Below are positions 7,440 through 13,551 of a DNA stretch of 13,551 nucleotides, one piece after another. This DNA is from Rhizobacter sp. Its GTDB lineage: Bacteria > Pseudomonadota > Gammaproteobacteria > Burkholderiales > Burkholderiaceae_C. A program made the translations under genes and the position numbers. The notes below the pieces were generated by a model. The model did no database searches and was not told the origin of the DNA. It saw only the letters and a program-made list of their open reading frames with translations. Within the stretch, counting starts at the first letter, position 1. Every line of letters begins with the position of its first letter. Where the stretch lies: NCBI GenBank assembly GCA_025351675.1, contig JANXVK010000236.1, positions 1-13,551 on the forward strand, written 5' to 3'.

Positions 7440-8867
7440 GTGGCACAAGAATTTGACGTCGTCGTCATCGGCAGCGGCCCGGGCGGCCAGATCGCCGCCA
7501 TCCGCGCGGCGCAGCTCGGCTTCAACACCGCCTGCATCGACGAGTGGAAGAACGAGAAGGGCGGCCCGGCGCCGGGCGGAACCTGCACCAACGTCGGCTG
7601 CATCCCGTCGAAGGCGCTGCTGCAGTCGAGCGAGCATTTCGAGCATGCAGGTCACGGATTTGCCGACCACGGCATCGGCGTGAGCGGCCTGACGATCGAT
7701 GTTACGAAGATGCTGGCGCGCAAGGCCGCCGTCGTGAAGCAGAACAACGACGGCATCCTGTACCTGTACCGCAAGAACAAGATCACGTTCTTCCATGGCC
7801 GCGGTTCGTTCGTCAAGGCCGAGGGCGGCAAGTACGAGATCGCCGTCGCCGGCGGCAAGCCCGACACGCTGAGCGCCAAGCACGTGATCGTCGCGACCGG
7901 CTCAAATGCGCGCGCCTTGCCCGGCGCCCCGTTCGACGAAAGCACGATCCTCTCGAACGACGGAGCATTGCGTATCGGCGCGGTGCCGAAGACGCTCGGC
8001 GTGATCGGCTCCGGCGTCATCGGCCTCGAGATGGGCTCGGTCTGGCGGCGCCTCGGTGCCGACGTGACGGTGCTCGAAGCGCTGCAGACCCTTCTCGGCG
8101 CGGTCGACGAACAGGTCGCGAAGGAGGCGCTGAAGGCCTTCACGAAGCAGGGCCTGAAGATCAAGCTCGGCGTGAAGATCAACGAAGTGAAGGCGAGCGC
8201 GGCGGGTGCGAGCCTGGCCTACTCCGATGCCGCCGGCAAGGCGCAGACGCTGGACGTCGAGAAGCTGATCGTCTCGATCGGTCGCTTGCCGAACACGATC
8301 GGGCTGAACGCCGAGGCGGTCGGCCTGACGCTGGACGAACGCGGCTTCATCACCGTCGACAGCGACTGCAAGACCAGCCTGCCGAACGTCTGGGCGGTCG
8401 GTGACGTGGTGCGCGGCCCGATGCTCGCGCACAAGGCCGAGGAAGAAGGCTCGGCAGTGGCAGAGCGCATCGCCGGCCAGCATCCGCATGTCGACTTCAA
8501 CACCGTGCCGTGGGTCATCTACACCTCGCCCGAGATCGCGTGGGTCGGCCAGACCGAGCAGCAGCTGAAGGCCGCGGCGCGCGGCTACAAGGTCGGCACC
8601 TTTCCGTTCATGGCGAACGGCCGGGCACGCGCGATGGGCGACACCACCGGTCTCGTGAAGGTCATCGCCGACGACAAGACCGACGAGGTGCTGGGCGTGC
8701 ACATCGTCGGCCCGATGGCGTCCGAGCTGATCGCCGAAGCCGCGATGGCGATGGAGTTCAAGGCGTCGTCGGAAGACATCGGCCGCATCTGCCATGCCCA
8801 CCCGACGCTCAGCGAAGCGATCAAGGAAGCGGCGCTGGCGGTCGAGAAGCGTGCCCTGAACTTCTGA
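7440..8867 (+). CDS. lpdA: Dihydrolipoyl dehydrogenase, E3 component
   Basis: This homodimeric flavoprotein reoxidises E2 dihydrolipoamide with NAD+. The 475-residue sequence has the FAD-binding GSGPGGQIAAIRAAQLG near the N-terminus and the redox disulfide Cys49/Cys54 in GGTCTNVGCIPSKALL. The NAD-binding GSGVIGLEMGSVWRRLGA lies in the middle, and the second FAD motif is AVGDVVRGPMLAHKAEEEG. The C-terminal catalytic pair is His454/Glu459 in HAHPTLSE. The short insertion before the active site (WKNEKGGPAPGG) is, as I recall, common in betaproteobacterial copies linked to sucAB. It starts with GTG 7440, 22 bases after sucB, with a good GGGGA ribosome binding site at 7428-7432. Its position makes it the dedicated E3 of this complex, although it could also serve other lipoyl complexes. 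It is also called odhL. Confidence 0.97.
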   Translation: MAQEFDVVVIGSGPGGQIAAIRAAQLGFNTACIDEWKNEKGGPAPGGTCTNVGCIPSKALLQSSEHFEHAGHGFADHGIGVSGLTIDVTKMLARKAAVVKQNNDGILYLYRKNKITFFHGRGSFVKAEGGKYEIAVAGGKPDTLSAKHVIVATGSNARALPGAPFDESTILSNDGALRIGAVPKTLGVIGSGVIGLEMGSVWRRLGADVTVLEALQTLLGAVDEQVAKEALKAFTKQGLKIKLGVKINEVKASAAGASLAYSDAAGKAQTLDVEKLIVSIGRLPNTIGLNAEAVGLTLDERGFITVDSDCKTSLPNVWAVGDVVRGPMLAHKAEEEGSAVAERIAGQHPHVDFNTVPWVIYTSPEIAWVGQTEQQLKAAARGYKVGTFPFMANGRARAMGDTTGLVKVIADDKTDEVLGVHIVGPMASELIAEAAMAMEFKASSEDIGRICHAHPTLSEAIKEAALAVEKRALNF

Positions 8868-8868
8868 C

Positions 8869-9966
8869 GTGGGCGTCCGCGCTCTCTACGAGCAGACCCT
8901 CGCCGAGCGTGGCTACGAAGCCGACCCGGCGCAGCTGCGTGCGATCGACTCGCTCGAACGCTGCGAGAACGAGTGGGCCGACTACAAGGCGCGGCGCAGC
9001 AACGCGCTGACCAAGCTGATCGCGCGGCCGCCGATCCCGCGCGGCGTCTATATGTACGGCGGCGTGGGGCGCGGCAAGAGCTTCCTGATGGACTGCTTTT
9101 TCAACGCCGTGCCACTGCAGCGCAAGACGCGCCTGCATTTCCACGAATTCATGCGCGAGGTCCACCGGGAGTTGATCGAGCTGCAGGGCACGGTGAATCC
9201 GCTGGCCGAACTCGGCAGGCGCATGGCGCGGCGCTACCGGCTGATTTGTTTCGACGAGTTCCATGTCTCGGACGTGACCGACGCGATGATCCTGTACCGG
9301 CTGCTCGAATCGCTGTTCGAGAACCGCGTCAGCATCGTCACGACCTCGAACTTCAAGCCCGACGACCTCTATCCGAACGGCCTGCACCGCGACCGCATCC
9401 TGCCGGCGATCGCGCTGCTGAACGACAAGCTCGAAGTCGTCAACGTCGACAACGGCAACGACTACCGGCAGATCACACTGGCGCAAATCGGTCTGTACCA
9501 GACGCCGTTGAATGCTGAAGCCGAAGCCGCGATGACTCACGCGTTCGAGCGCCTCGCCGAAGCGAAGGACGAATCGCCGCTGCTGCACATTGAGCACCGC
9601 GAGATCCGCGCGAGACGACGCGCCGGCGGCGCCGTCTGGTTCGATTTCAAGGAACTCTGCGGCGGCCCGCGCTCGCAGAACGACTACCTCGAGCTCGCGA
9701 CCCAGTTCCACACCGTGCTGCTGTCGGGCGTGCCGGCGATGTCGCCGCGCATGGCGTCGGAGGCGCGCCGCTTCACCTGGCTGGTCGACGTGCTCTACGA
9801 CCGGCGCGTCAAGCTGATCCTGTCGGCCGAGACCGAGCCGGAAGGTCTGTACACCGAAGGGCCGATGGCGCACGAATTTCCGCGCACGGTGTCACGCTTG
9901 CGCGAGATGCAGTCGGCTGAGTTTCTGGCACTGGCGCGGCGCGATGTGGATACTTCGCTCACATGA
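8869..9966 (+). CDS. zapE: AFG1-family P-loop ATPase, cell division protein ZapE
   Basis: The 365-residue protein matches the AFG1/ZapE family (E. coli ZapE, 375). Walker A is GGVGRGKS at 64-71 (Lys70) and Walker B is LICFDE at 125-130 (Asp129/Glu130), followed by FHVSDVTDAMIL. Family-typical segments include RGVYMYGGVGRGKSFLMDCFF, FHEFMREVHREL and VSIVTTSNFKPDDLYPNGLHRDR. In E. coli ZapE associates with the FtsZ ring under stress or low oxygen; the mitochondrial relative AFG1 acts in respiratory-chain protein turnover. It starts with GTG 8869 one base after the lpdA stop, without a clear ribosome binding site, which suggests translational coupling. The product has no signal peptide or clear membrane segment. 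Family assignment is firm; the division role is transferred from E. coli. Confidence 0.95.
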   Translation: MGVRALYEQTLAERGYEADPAQLRAIDSLERCENEWADYKARRSNALTKLIARPPIPRGVYMYGGVGRGKSFLMDCFFNAVPLQRKTRLHFHEFMREVHRELIELQGTVNPLAELGRRMARRYRLICFDEFHVSDVTDAMILYRLLESLFENRVSIVTTSNFKPDDLYPNGLHRDRILPAIALLNDKLEVVNVDNGNDYRQITLAQIGLYQTPLNAEAEAAMTHAFERLAEAKDESPLLHIEHREIRARRRAGGAVWFDFKELCGGPRSQNDYLELATQFHTVLLSGVPAMSPRMASEARRFTWLVDVLYDRRVKLILSAETEPEGLYTEGPMAHEFPRTVSRLREMQSAEFLALARRDVDTSLT

Positions 9967-10547
9967 AAATTCGGCTCCTGGGGTTCGCGCTGCTCTGCGG
10001 CGCCGCGTTCGGCGTGCGCGCCGATGCCGAGCGTGAGCGCATCGCCGGCGAGCGCGTGATCGTCAACGCGAAACTGCTCGAGCAGGAGCGCGAGTGCTCG
10101 ACCCGGTTCATCGTTGCCGCCTGCGTCGAGCGCGCGCGCACCGATCATCGCGAGGTGTTGAAGAAGCTGCGCCAGCAGGAACTGCAGCTCGACGAGGGCC
10201 GACGTCGCGCAGTCGCCGAGGCACGCCGCAAGACGATCGCCGACAAGGCGCAGGCGCAGCAGGCTCGGGCCAGCGACCCGGCGCCGGATGCGCCGCGGGT
10301 TCGCGTGCGCCGCGCGGCCGCGGCCGTCGATCGGGTTGACCCCGACGCAGCACCGCAGTTGCCGGGCGACAAGGGGTCTGGCGCCAGCCGCGGCGAAGTC
10401 GCGCAGCGCAACCAAGAGAAATTCGAGGCCCGGCGGCGCGAGCTGCAAGCGCACCGCGAGGCAGTCGAGCGCCACAACGCGCAGCGGGTGGCCAGCGGCA
10501 AGGTCGCGGCACCCTTGCCCCCGGCCGGTGCCTCGGCGCCGCGCTGA
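9963..10547 (+). CDS. Unrecognised exported, charged coiled-coil protein
   Basis: I do not recognise a named family for this 194-residue protein. It begins with a plausible Sec signal peptide: basic start MKIR, hydrophobic core LLGFALLCGAAFG, and a likely cleavage after VRA at residue 20. The mature part is very rich in Arg, Glu, Ala and Gln. Helical, heptad-like stretches lie at about 21-100 and 145-180, separated by a Pro/Ala/Asp-rich linker (about 100-140), and the tail is Pro/Ala-rich. Two cysteines, Cys45 and Cys54 (ECSTRFIVAACVERAR), are the only ones in the mature protein and could form a disulfide in the periplasm. Its ATG overlaps the zapE stop as ATGA, so it is probably translationally coupled and the last gene of the sucA operon. 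An envelope role linked to ZapE is speculation. Confidence 0.8.
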   Translation: MKIRLLGFALLCGAAFGVRADAERERIAGERVIVNAKLLEQERECSTRFIVAACVERARTDHREVLKKLRQQELQLDEGRRRAVAEARRKTIADKAQAQQARASDPAPDAPRVRVRRAAAAVDRVDPDAAPQLPGDKGSGASRGEVAQRNQEKFEARRRELQAHREAVERHNAQRVASGKVAAPLPPAGASAPR

Positions 10548-10553
10548 GACCGG

Positions 10554-11321
10554 CTACTCGAGCGCTTCGACGCGGACCAGCGCGAGCGACAGGTTGTCGC
10601 CGGCACCGCGGGCCCGTTGCCGCGCCTTGCTGACCAGCATCTCGCTCGCCTCGCGCGGTGGCAGCGCATGCACGATCGCGCCGAGTTCGCGTGAGGTGAA
10701 GTAGTGCCACAGGCCGTCGCTGCAGGCGAGCAGGCTGTCGCCGACCTCGATCCGGCCGACGCGATGGTGGGTCAGCGGCGGGTCGGCGTTGGTGCCGAGG
10801 CAGCCTGTCAGCAGATTCGATTGCGGGTGCGCGTTGGCTTCGTCCTCGTTGATTTGGCCTTCGTCGACCAAGCGCTGCACGTACGAGTGATCGATGGTGC
10901 GGCTGACCAGTTCGGCGCCGCGAAAGTGATACACGCGCGAGTCGCCCGCATGGATGATGTCGCACCCCTGAGAGGGGCCGAGGATGAACGCGGCGACCGT
11001 GCTGTGCGGTTCCTCTTCGCTGGTGATCGCCGTGAGCTTGATCATCAGGTGCGCTTCGAGCACGAGTTGCTTCAGGGCTTCGCCGGCATCGTCGCGGCCC
11101 GGCGCGTAGCGCTCGAACAGCTGGTTCGCCGTCAGCAGCACCTGGTCGGCGGCCTTGCGCCCGCCGCTCTTGCCGCCCATGCCGTCGGCAAGCACGACCA
11201 TCAGGCAGCCCGGAATGCGGTCGTGCGGGAGGATTCCGACCTGGTCCTGCTGGTAGGCACGGTCGCCTCGGTGCAGGCCGGTGGTGCCGTTCAGGCGGTA
11301 GCCCAAGGTCGCTGTGCTCAT
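10554..11321 (-). CDS. PP2C-type serine/threonine protein phosphatase
   Basis: The 255-residue protein is a stand-alone PP2C (PPM) metal-dependent phosphatase that removes phosphate from Ser/Thr. Motifs in order: RGDRAYQQDQVGI (Asp26), VLADGMGGKSGG (Asp46), STVAAFIL, HAGDSRVYHFR (Asp127), LLACSDGLW (Asp202) and GDNLSLALV (Asp242). The aspartates expected to hold the two metal ions are present. The usual Asn-Glu-Asp of motif 1 reads Gln-Gln-Asp here. There is no signal peptide, membrane segment or FHA domain, so it should be cytoplasmic. No partner kinase lies in the window. It converges on the preceding gene with 6 bases between stops and diverges from the YdcH/helicase pair. No Shine-Dalgarno sequence precedes its ATG, and a TATAGT element sits so close that the mRNA may be leaderless. 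Substrate unknown. Confidence 0.92.
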   Translation of the reverse strand: MSTATLGYRLNGTTGLHRGDRAYQQDQVGILPHDRIPGCLMVVLADGMGGKSGGRKAADQVLLTANQLFERYAPGRDDAGEALKQLVLEAHLMIKLTAITSEEEPHSTVAAFILGPSQGCDIIHAGDSRVYHFRGAELVSRTIDHSYVQRLVDEGQINEDEANAHPQSNLLTGCLGTNADPPLTHHRVGRIEVGDSLLACSDGLWHYFTSRELGAIVHALPPREASEMLVSKARQRARGAGDNLSLALVRVEALE

Positions 11322-11329
11322 GGTCGAAA

Positions 11330-11337
11330 ACTATAAT
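11330..11337. promoter_or_regulatory. Overlapping divergent -10 elements
   Basis: In the 77-base gap between the phosphatase and the YdcH gene, the + strand reads a perfect TATAAT at 11332-11337. The - strand reads TATAGT across 11335-11330, a 5/6 match. Neither has a good -35 hexamer at 16-18 bases; the best matches are about 3/6. Rightward transcription would start near 11344, about 55 bases before the YdcH ATG. Leftward transcription would start at about 11323, leaving only one or two bases before the phosphatase ATG. The rest of the gap holds nothing else I can identify. Confidence 0.4.
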
Positions 11338-11398
11338 CGGTTTGCATTCGATCACACCGCCCACTTCCGCACAGAATCTCCAGCCACACAGCGCGCCC

Positions 11399-11602
11399 AT
11401 GGACCTCAACCTGCATTCCCTGCCGCGCCGCCTGATCGAATTGCGCATGGAGCATGCCGACCTCGACAACCTGATCGATCAGGCCGCGCTCGTGTTGCCC
11501 GACGACGAACTCAGCCTGCGCCGCCTGAAGAAACGTCGCCTGCGGCTGCGTGACCAGATCTCGCAGATCGAGGCGGAGCTCGATCCGCCCGAGCCGGCGT
11601 GA
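11399..11602 (+). CDS. Small YdcH-family (DUF465) protein
   Basis: This 67-residue protein matches the YdcH/DUF465 pattern. LRMEHADLDNLIDQ (the conserved Arg-x-x-His-x-x-Leu core) is followed by an acidic turn PDDELSLRRLKKRRLRLRDQISQIEAEL. That is a short helical hairpin ending in the typical LKK-R-LRL-DQI segment. Members are small cytoplasmic proteins of unknown biochemical function, found widely in Proteobacteria. ATG 11399 is chosen because an upstream in-frame TTG (11342) would add a low-complexity, unrelated leader. No Shine-Dalgarno sequence is visible before ATG 11399. Its stop codon overlaps the start of the helicase gene as GTGA (11599-11602), which implies co-translation. Confidence 0.85.
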   Translation: MDLNLHSLPRRLIELRMEHADLDNLIDQAALVLPDDELSLRRLKKRRLRLRDQISQIEAELDPPEPA

Positions 11603-13551
11603 CGCCGCTCGAGGAGGCGGTCACTGCGGCTTTCGCGCGCGCTGGCGCGCTCGCGCAGGCCGACGACCGCCATGTCGAACGCGAAGTCCAGTTGCGCATG
11701 GCGCTGGGTGTCGCGCAAGCGATCGACACCCGGAGTGCATTGGTCGCCGAAGCCGGCACCGGCGTCGGCAAGACCTTCGCGTACCTCGTGCCGACCCTGC
11801 TCAGCGGCGCCCGTGCGCTGGTGAGTACCGCGACCAAGAGCCTGCAGGACCAGCTCTTTTTGCGCGACATCCCGCGGCTGCGCGCGGCACTGAAGCTGCC
11901 GGTCACGGTGGCGTTGCTGAAGGGCCGCAGCAGCTACCTGTGCCTGCATCGATTGAATCAGGCACGCCACGCCGAAACACTGCCCGACCGCTGGGCCGTG
12001 CGCACGCTCGCAAAGGTCGAGCAGTGGTCGCAGGTGACCGTGAGCGGCGATTTGGCCGAACTCGACGGCCTCGACGAGCGCAGCAGCGTGATCCCGCTGG
12101 TCACCTCGACGCGCGAGAACTGCCTCGGGCAGGAGTGCCCGCAGTTCCGCCAGTGCCACGTTGTGAAGGCGCGGCGCGAGGCGATGCTCGCGGACCTCGT
12201 CGTCGTCAACCACCATCTCTTCTTCGCCGACATGAGCCTGCGCGACAGCGGCGTGGCCGAGTTGCTGCCGAGCGTCGAGGTCGCGCTGTTCGACGAAGCG
12301 CACCAGCTCACCGAGGCCGGCGTGCAGTTTCTCGGCACCACGCTCGGCACCGCGCAGGTGATCGACTTTGCGCGCGACATGCTGGGCATCGGCCTGCAGC
12401 AGGCGCGCGGGCTGCAGCCGTGGCAGGAACTCGCCGGCGCCTGCGACCGCGCGGCGCGTGACCTGCGCATCGCTGCGGCCGGGCGGCTGCATGACCTGCG
12501 CGGCACGATCAAGCTGCGCTGGAGCGAGCGCGGCGGGCTCGATGACTTCACGGCCGGCCTGACGAGCGTTCGCCAAGCCTGCGAAGCGGCCGCGGCAAGC
12601 CTGAAGGTGGTCGTCGACATGGCGCCCGATTTCGGCAAGCTGATGGAGCGCGCAAGTCACTTCGCCGCACTCGCGCAGACCTTCGCCGAGCCGGCCGAAG
12701 ACGGCAACGTGCGCTGGATCGATGTCTCGCCGCACCAAGCTCGCCTCGTCGAGTCCCCGCTCGACATCCGCGATGCGCTGCGCGAGCAGATGGCTGCGGC
12801 GCCGAAGGCCTGGGTGTTCACGTCGGCCACGCTCGGCGACGACGAGCGGCTTTCGTGGTTCACCGAATCGGCCGGCCTGACCGACGCGCGCACGCTGCGC
12901 CTGGGCAGCCCGTTCGACTACGCGGCGCACGCGCGGCTGTACGTGCCGCGCGGCTTCCCGAAGCCGAACGAGCCGGATCATCCGGCCTCGGTCGCGCTGC
13001 TCGCCTCACGTTGCGCACGTGCGCTCGGCGGCCGCACCTTCGTGCTGACGACGACGTTGCGTGCGTTGCAGGCGATCGGCGAACGCCTCAAGCAGGAGTT
13101 CGACGCGAACGGCGACGCGCTGCAGGTGCTGGTGCAGGGGCAGATCCCGAAGCGCCAGCTGATGCAGCAGTTTCTCAGCTCACCGCGCTCGGTGCTGGTC
13201 GGCTCGCAAAGCTTCTGGGAGGGCATCGATGTGCCCGGCGACGCGCTCCAGTGCGTGCTGATCGACAAGCTGCCGTTCCCGCCGCCGAACGATCCGCTCG
13301 TCGAGGCGCGCGTCAAGCGGCTGGAGCGCGAGGGCCGGAATCCGTTTGCCGACTACTTCGTCGCCGAGGCGGCGGTGTCGCTGAAGCAGGGCGCCGGGCG
13401 CCTGATTCGCAGCGAGACCGATCGCGGCCTGCTGGTGGTGTGCGACCCGCGCATGGCGGGCATGAATTACGGCAAGCGCCTGCGCCAGGCGTTGCCACCG
13501 ATGATGCTGGTCACGACCGAAGCGCAGGCGCTGGAGTGGTTGTCGCTGCTG
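11599..13551 (+). CDS. DinG/YoaA-type iron-sulfur ATP-dependent DNA helicase (3' end cut off)
   Basis: This superfamily 2, XPD-like 5'-3' DNA helicase is open for 651 codons to the right edge with no stop. Walker A is GTGVGKT (53-59, Lys58) after VAEA. The DEAH box is at 232-235 (LFDEAHQL). Motif VI is QGAGRLIRSETDRG from Gln597, with VLVGSQSFWEGIDVPGD before it. Four cysteines between the Walker motifs (Cys115, Cys175, Cys180, Cys186; YLCLHR and NCLGQECPQFRQC) match the 4Fe-4S ligands of this group. Length and the CLGxxCPxxxxC spacing fit YoaA (E. coli, 636 residues) better than the longer DinG. E. coli YoaA works with the polymerase III chi subunit in tolerance of DNA damage. The GTG start overlaps the YdcH stop, and no independent ribosome binding site is evident. 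Probably only a few residues are missing. Confidence 0.93.
   Translation, partial: MTPLEEAVTAAFARAGALAQADDRHVEREVQLRMALGVAQAIDTRSALVAEAGTGVGKTFAYLVPTLLSGARALVSTATKSLQDQLFLRDIPRLRAALKLPVTVALLKGRSSYLCLHRLNQARHAETLPDRWAVRTLAKVEQWSQVTVSGDLAELDGLDERSSVIPLVTSTRENCLGQECPQFRQCHVVKARREAMLADLVVVNHHLFFADMSLRDSGVAELLPSVEVALFDEAHQLTEAGVQFLGTTLGTAQVIDFARDMLGIGLQQARGLQPWQELAGACDRAARDLRIAAAGRLHDLRGTIKLRWSERGGLDDFTAGLTSVRQACEAAAASLKVVVDMAPDFGKLMERASHFAALAQTFAEPAEDGNVRWIDVSPHQARLVESPLDIRDALREQMAAAPKAWVFTSATLGDDERLSWFTESAGLTDARTLRLGSPFDYAAHARLYVPRGFPKPNEPDHPASVALLASRCARALGGRTFVLTTTLRALQAIGERLKQEFDANGDALQVLVQGQIPKRQLMQQFLSSPRSVLVGSQSFWEGIDVPGDALQCVLIDKLPFPPPNDPLVEARVKRLEREGRNPFADYFVAEAAVSLKQGAGRLIRSETDRGLLVVCDPRMAGMNYGKRLRQALPPMMLVTTEAQALEWLSLL

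Noticed and set aside
10524..10554. GCCGGT/ACCGGC inverted repeat spanning the convergent stop codons as a terminator
   Set aside because: Only six pairs, a 19-base loop and no T-run on either strand, in very GC-rich DNA where such repeats are common.
11479..12981. A 500-codon open frame antisense to the YdcH and helicase genes
   Set aside because: The same composition effect explains it. The + strand carries clear helicase motifs throughout.
1..13551. A defence island, mobile element, CRISPR array or novel multi-gene system
   Set aside because: All genes but the small exported protein fall into known housekeeping families. There are no direct repeats, transposase motifs, tRNA or composition shift that I can see.

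Overview
The window is 13.5 kb of GC-rich, densely coding chromosomal DNA. Protein similarity, gene order and codon bias towards G/C in third positions all suggest a betaproteobacterium of the order Burkholderiales. I judge this from recalled family features, not from a search. No tRNA, rRNA, CRISPR array, insertion sequence, prophage gene or attachment site is visible. Nothing suggests recent transfer.

Left part (1-3005, + strand): the last 47 codons of an electron-transfer flavoprotein alpha subunit (etfA), a 597-residue acyl-CoA dehydrogenase, and a flavin-dependent nitronate monooxygenase-like enzyme. The first two form a functional pair, because acyl-CoA dehydrogenases pass electrons to ETF. 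A strong stem-loop lies between them, just before the dehydrogenase's ribosome binding site.

Middle part (3006-10547, + strand): a 215-base leader with promoter-like elements, then the complete 2-oxoglutarate dehydrogenase complex of the TCA cycle. It is encoded in order as E1 (sucA/odhA), E2 (sucB/odhB) and E3 (lpdA/odhL). The series continues with almost no spacing into zapE, an AFG1-type P-loop ATPase tied to cell division or membrane-protein quality control. It ends with a small, unrecognised exported coiled-coil protein that overlaps zapE by four bases. This looks like one five-gene transcription unit.

Right part (10548-13551): a PP2C-type protein phosphatase on the - strand converges on the previous operon, with 6 bases between stop codons. 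Across a short divergent promoter region lie a small YdcH-family (DUF465) protein and a DinG/YoaA-type iron-sulfur DNA helicase. These two overlap as GTGA, and the helicase runs off the right edge.

Most of the window is ordinary core metabolism. I did not find a convincing new biological system. The points most worth a second look are the etfA/acyl-CoA dehydrogenase stem-loop with its competing hairpin, the unknown exported protein coupled to zapE, the YdcH-helicase overlap, and the bidirectional -10 element that may give a leaderless phosphatase mRNA.
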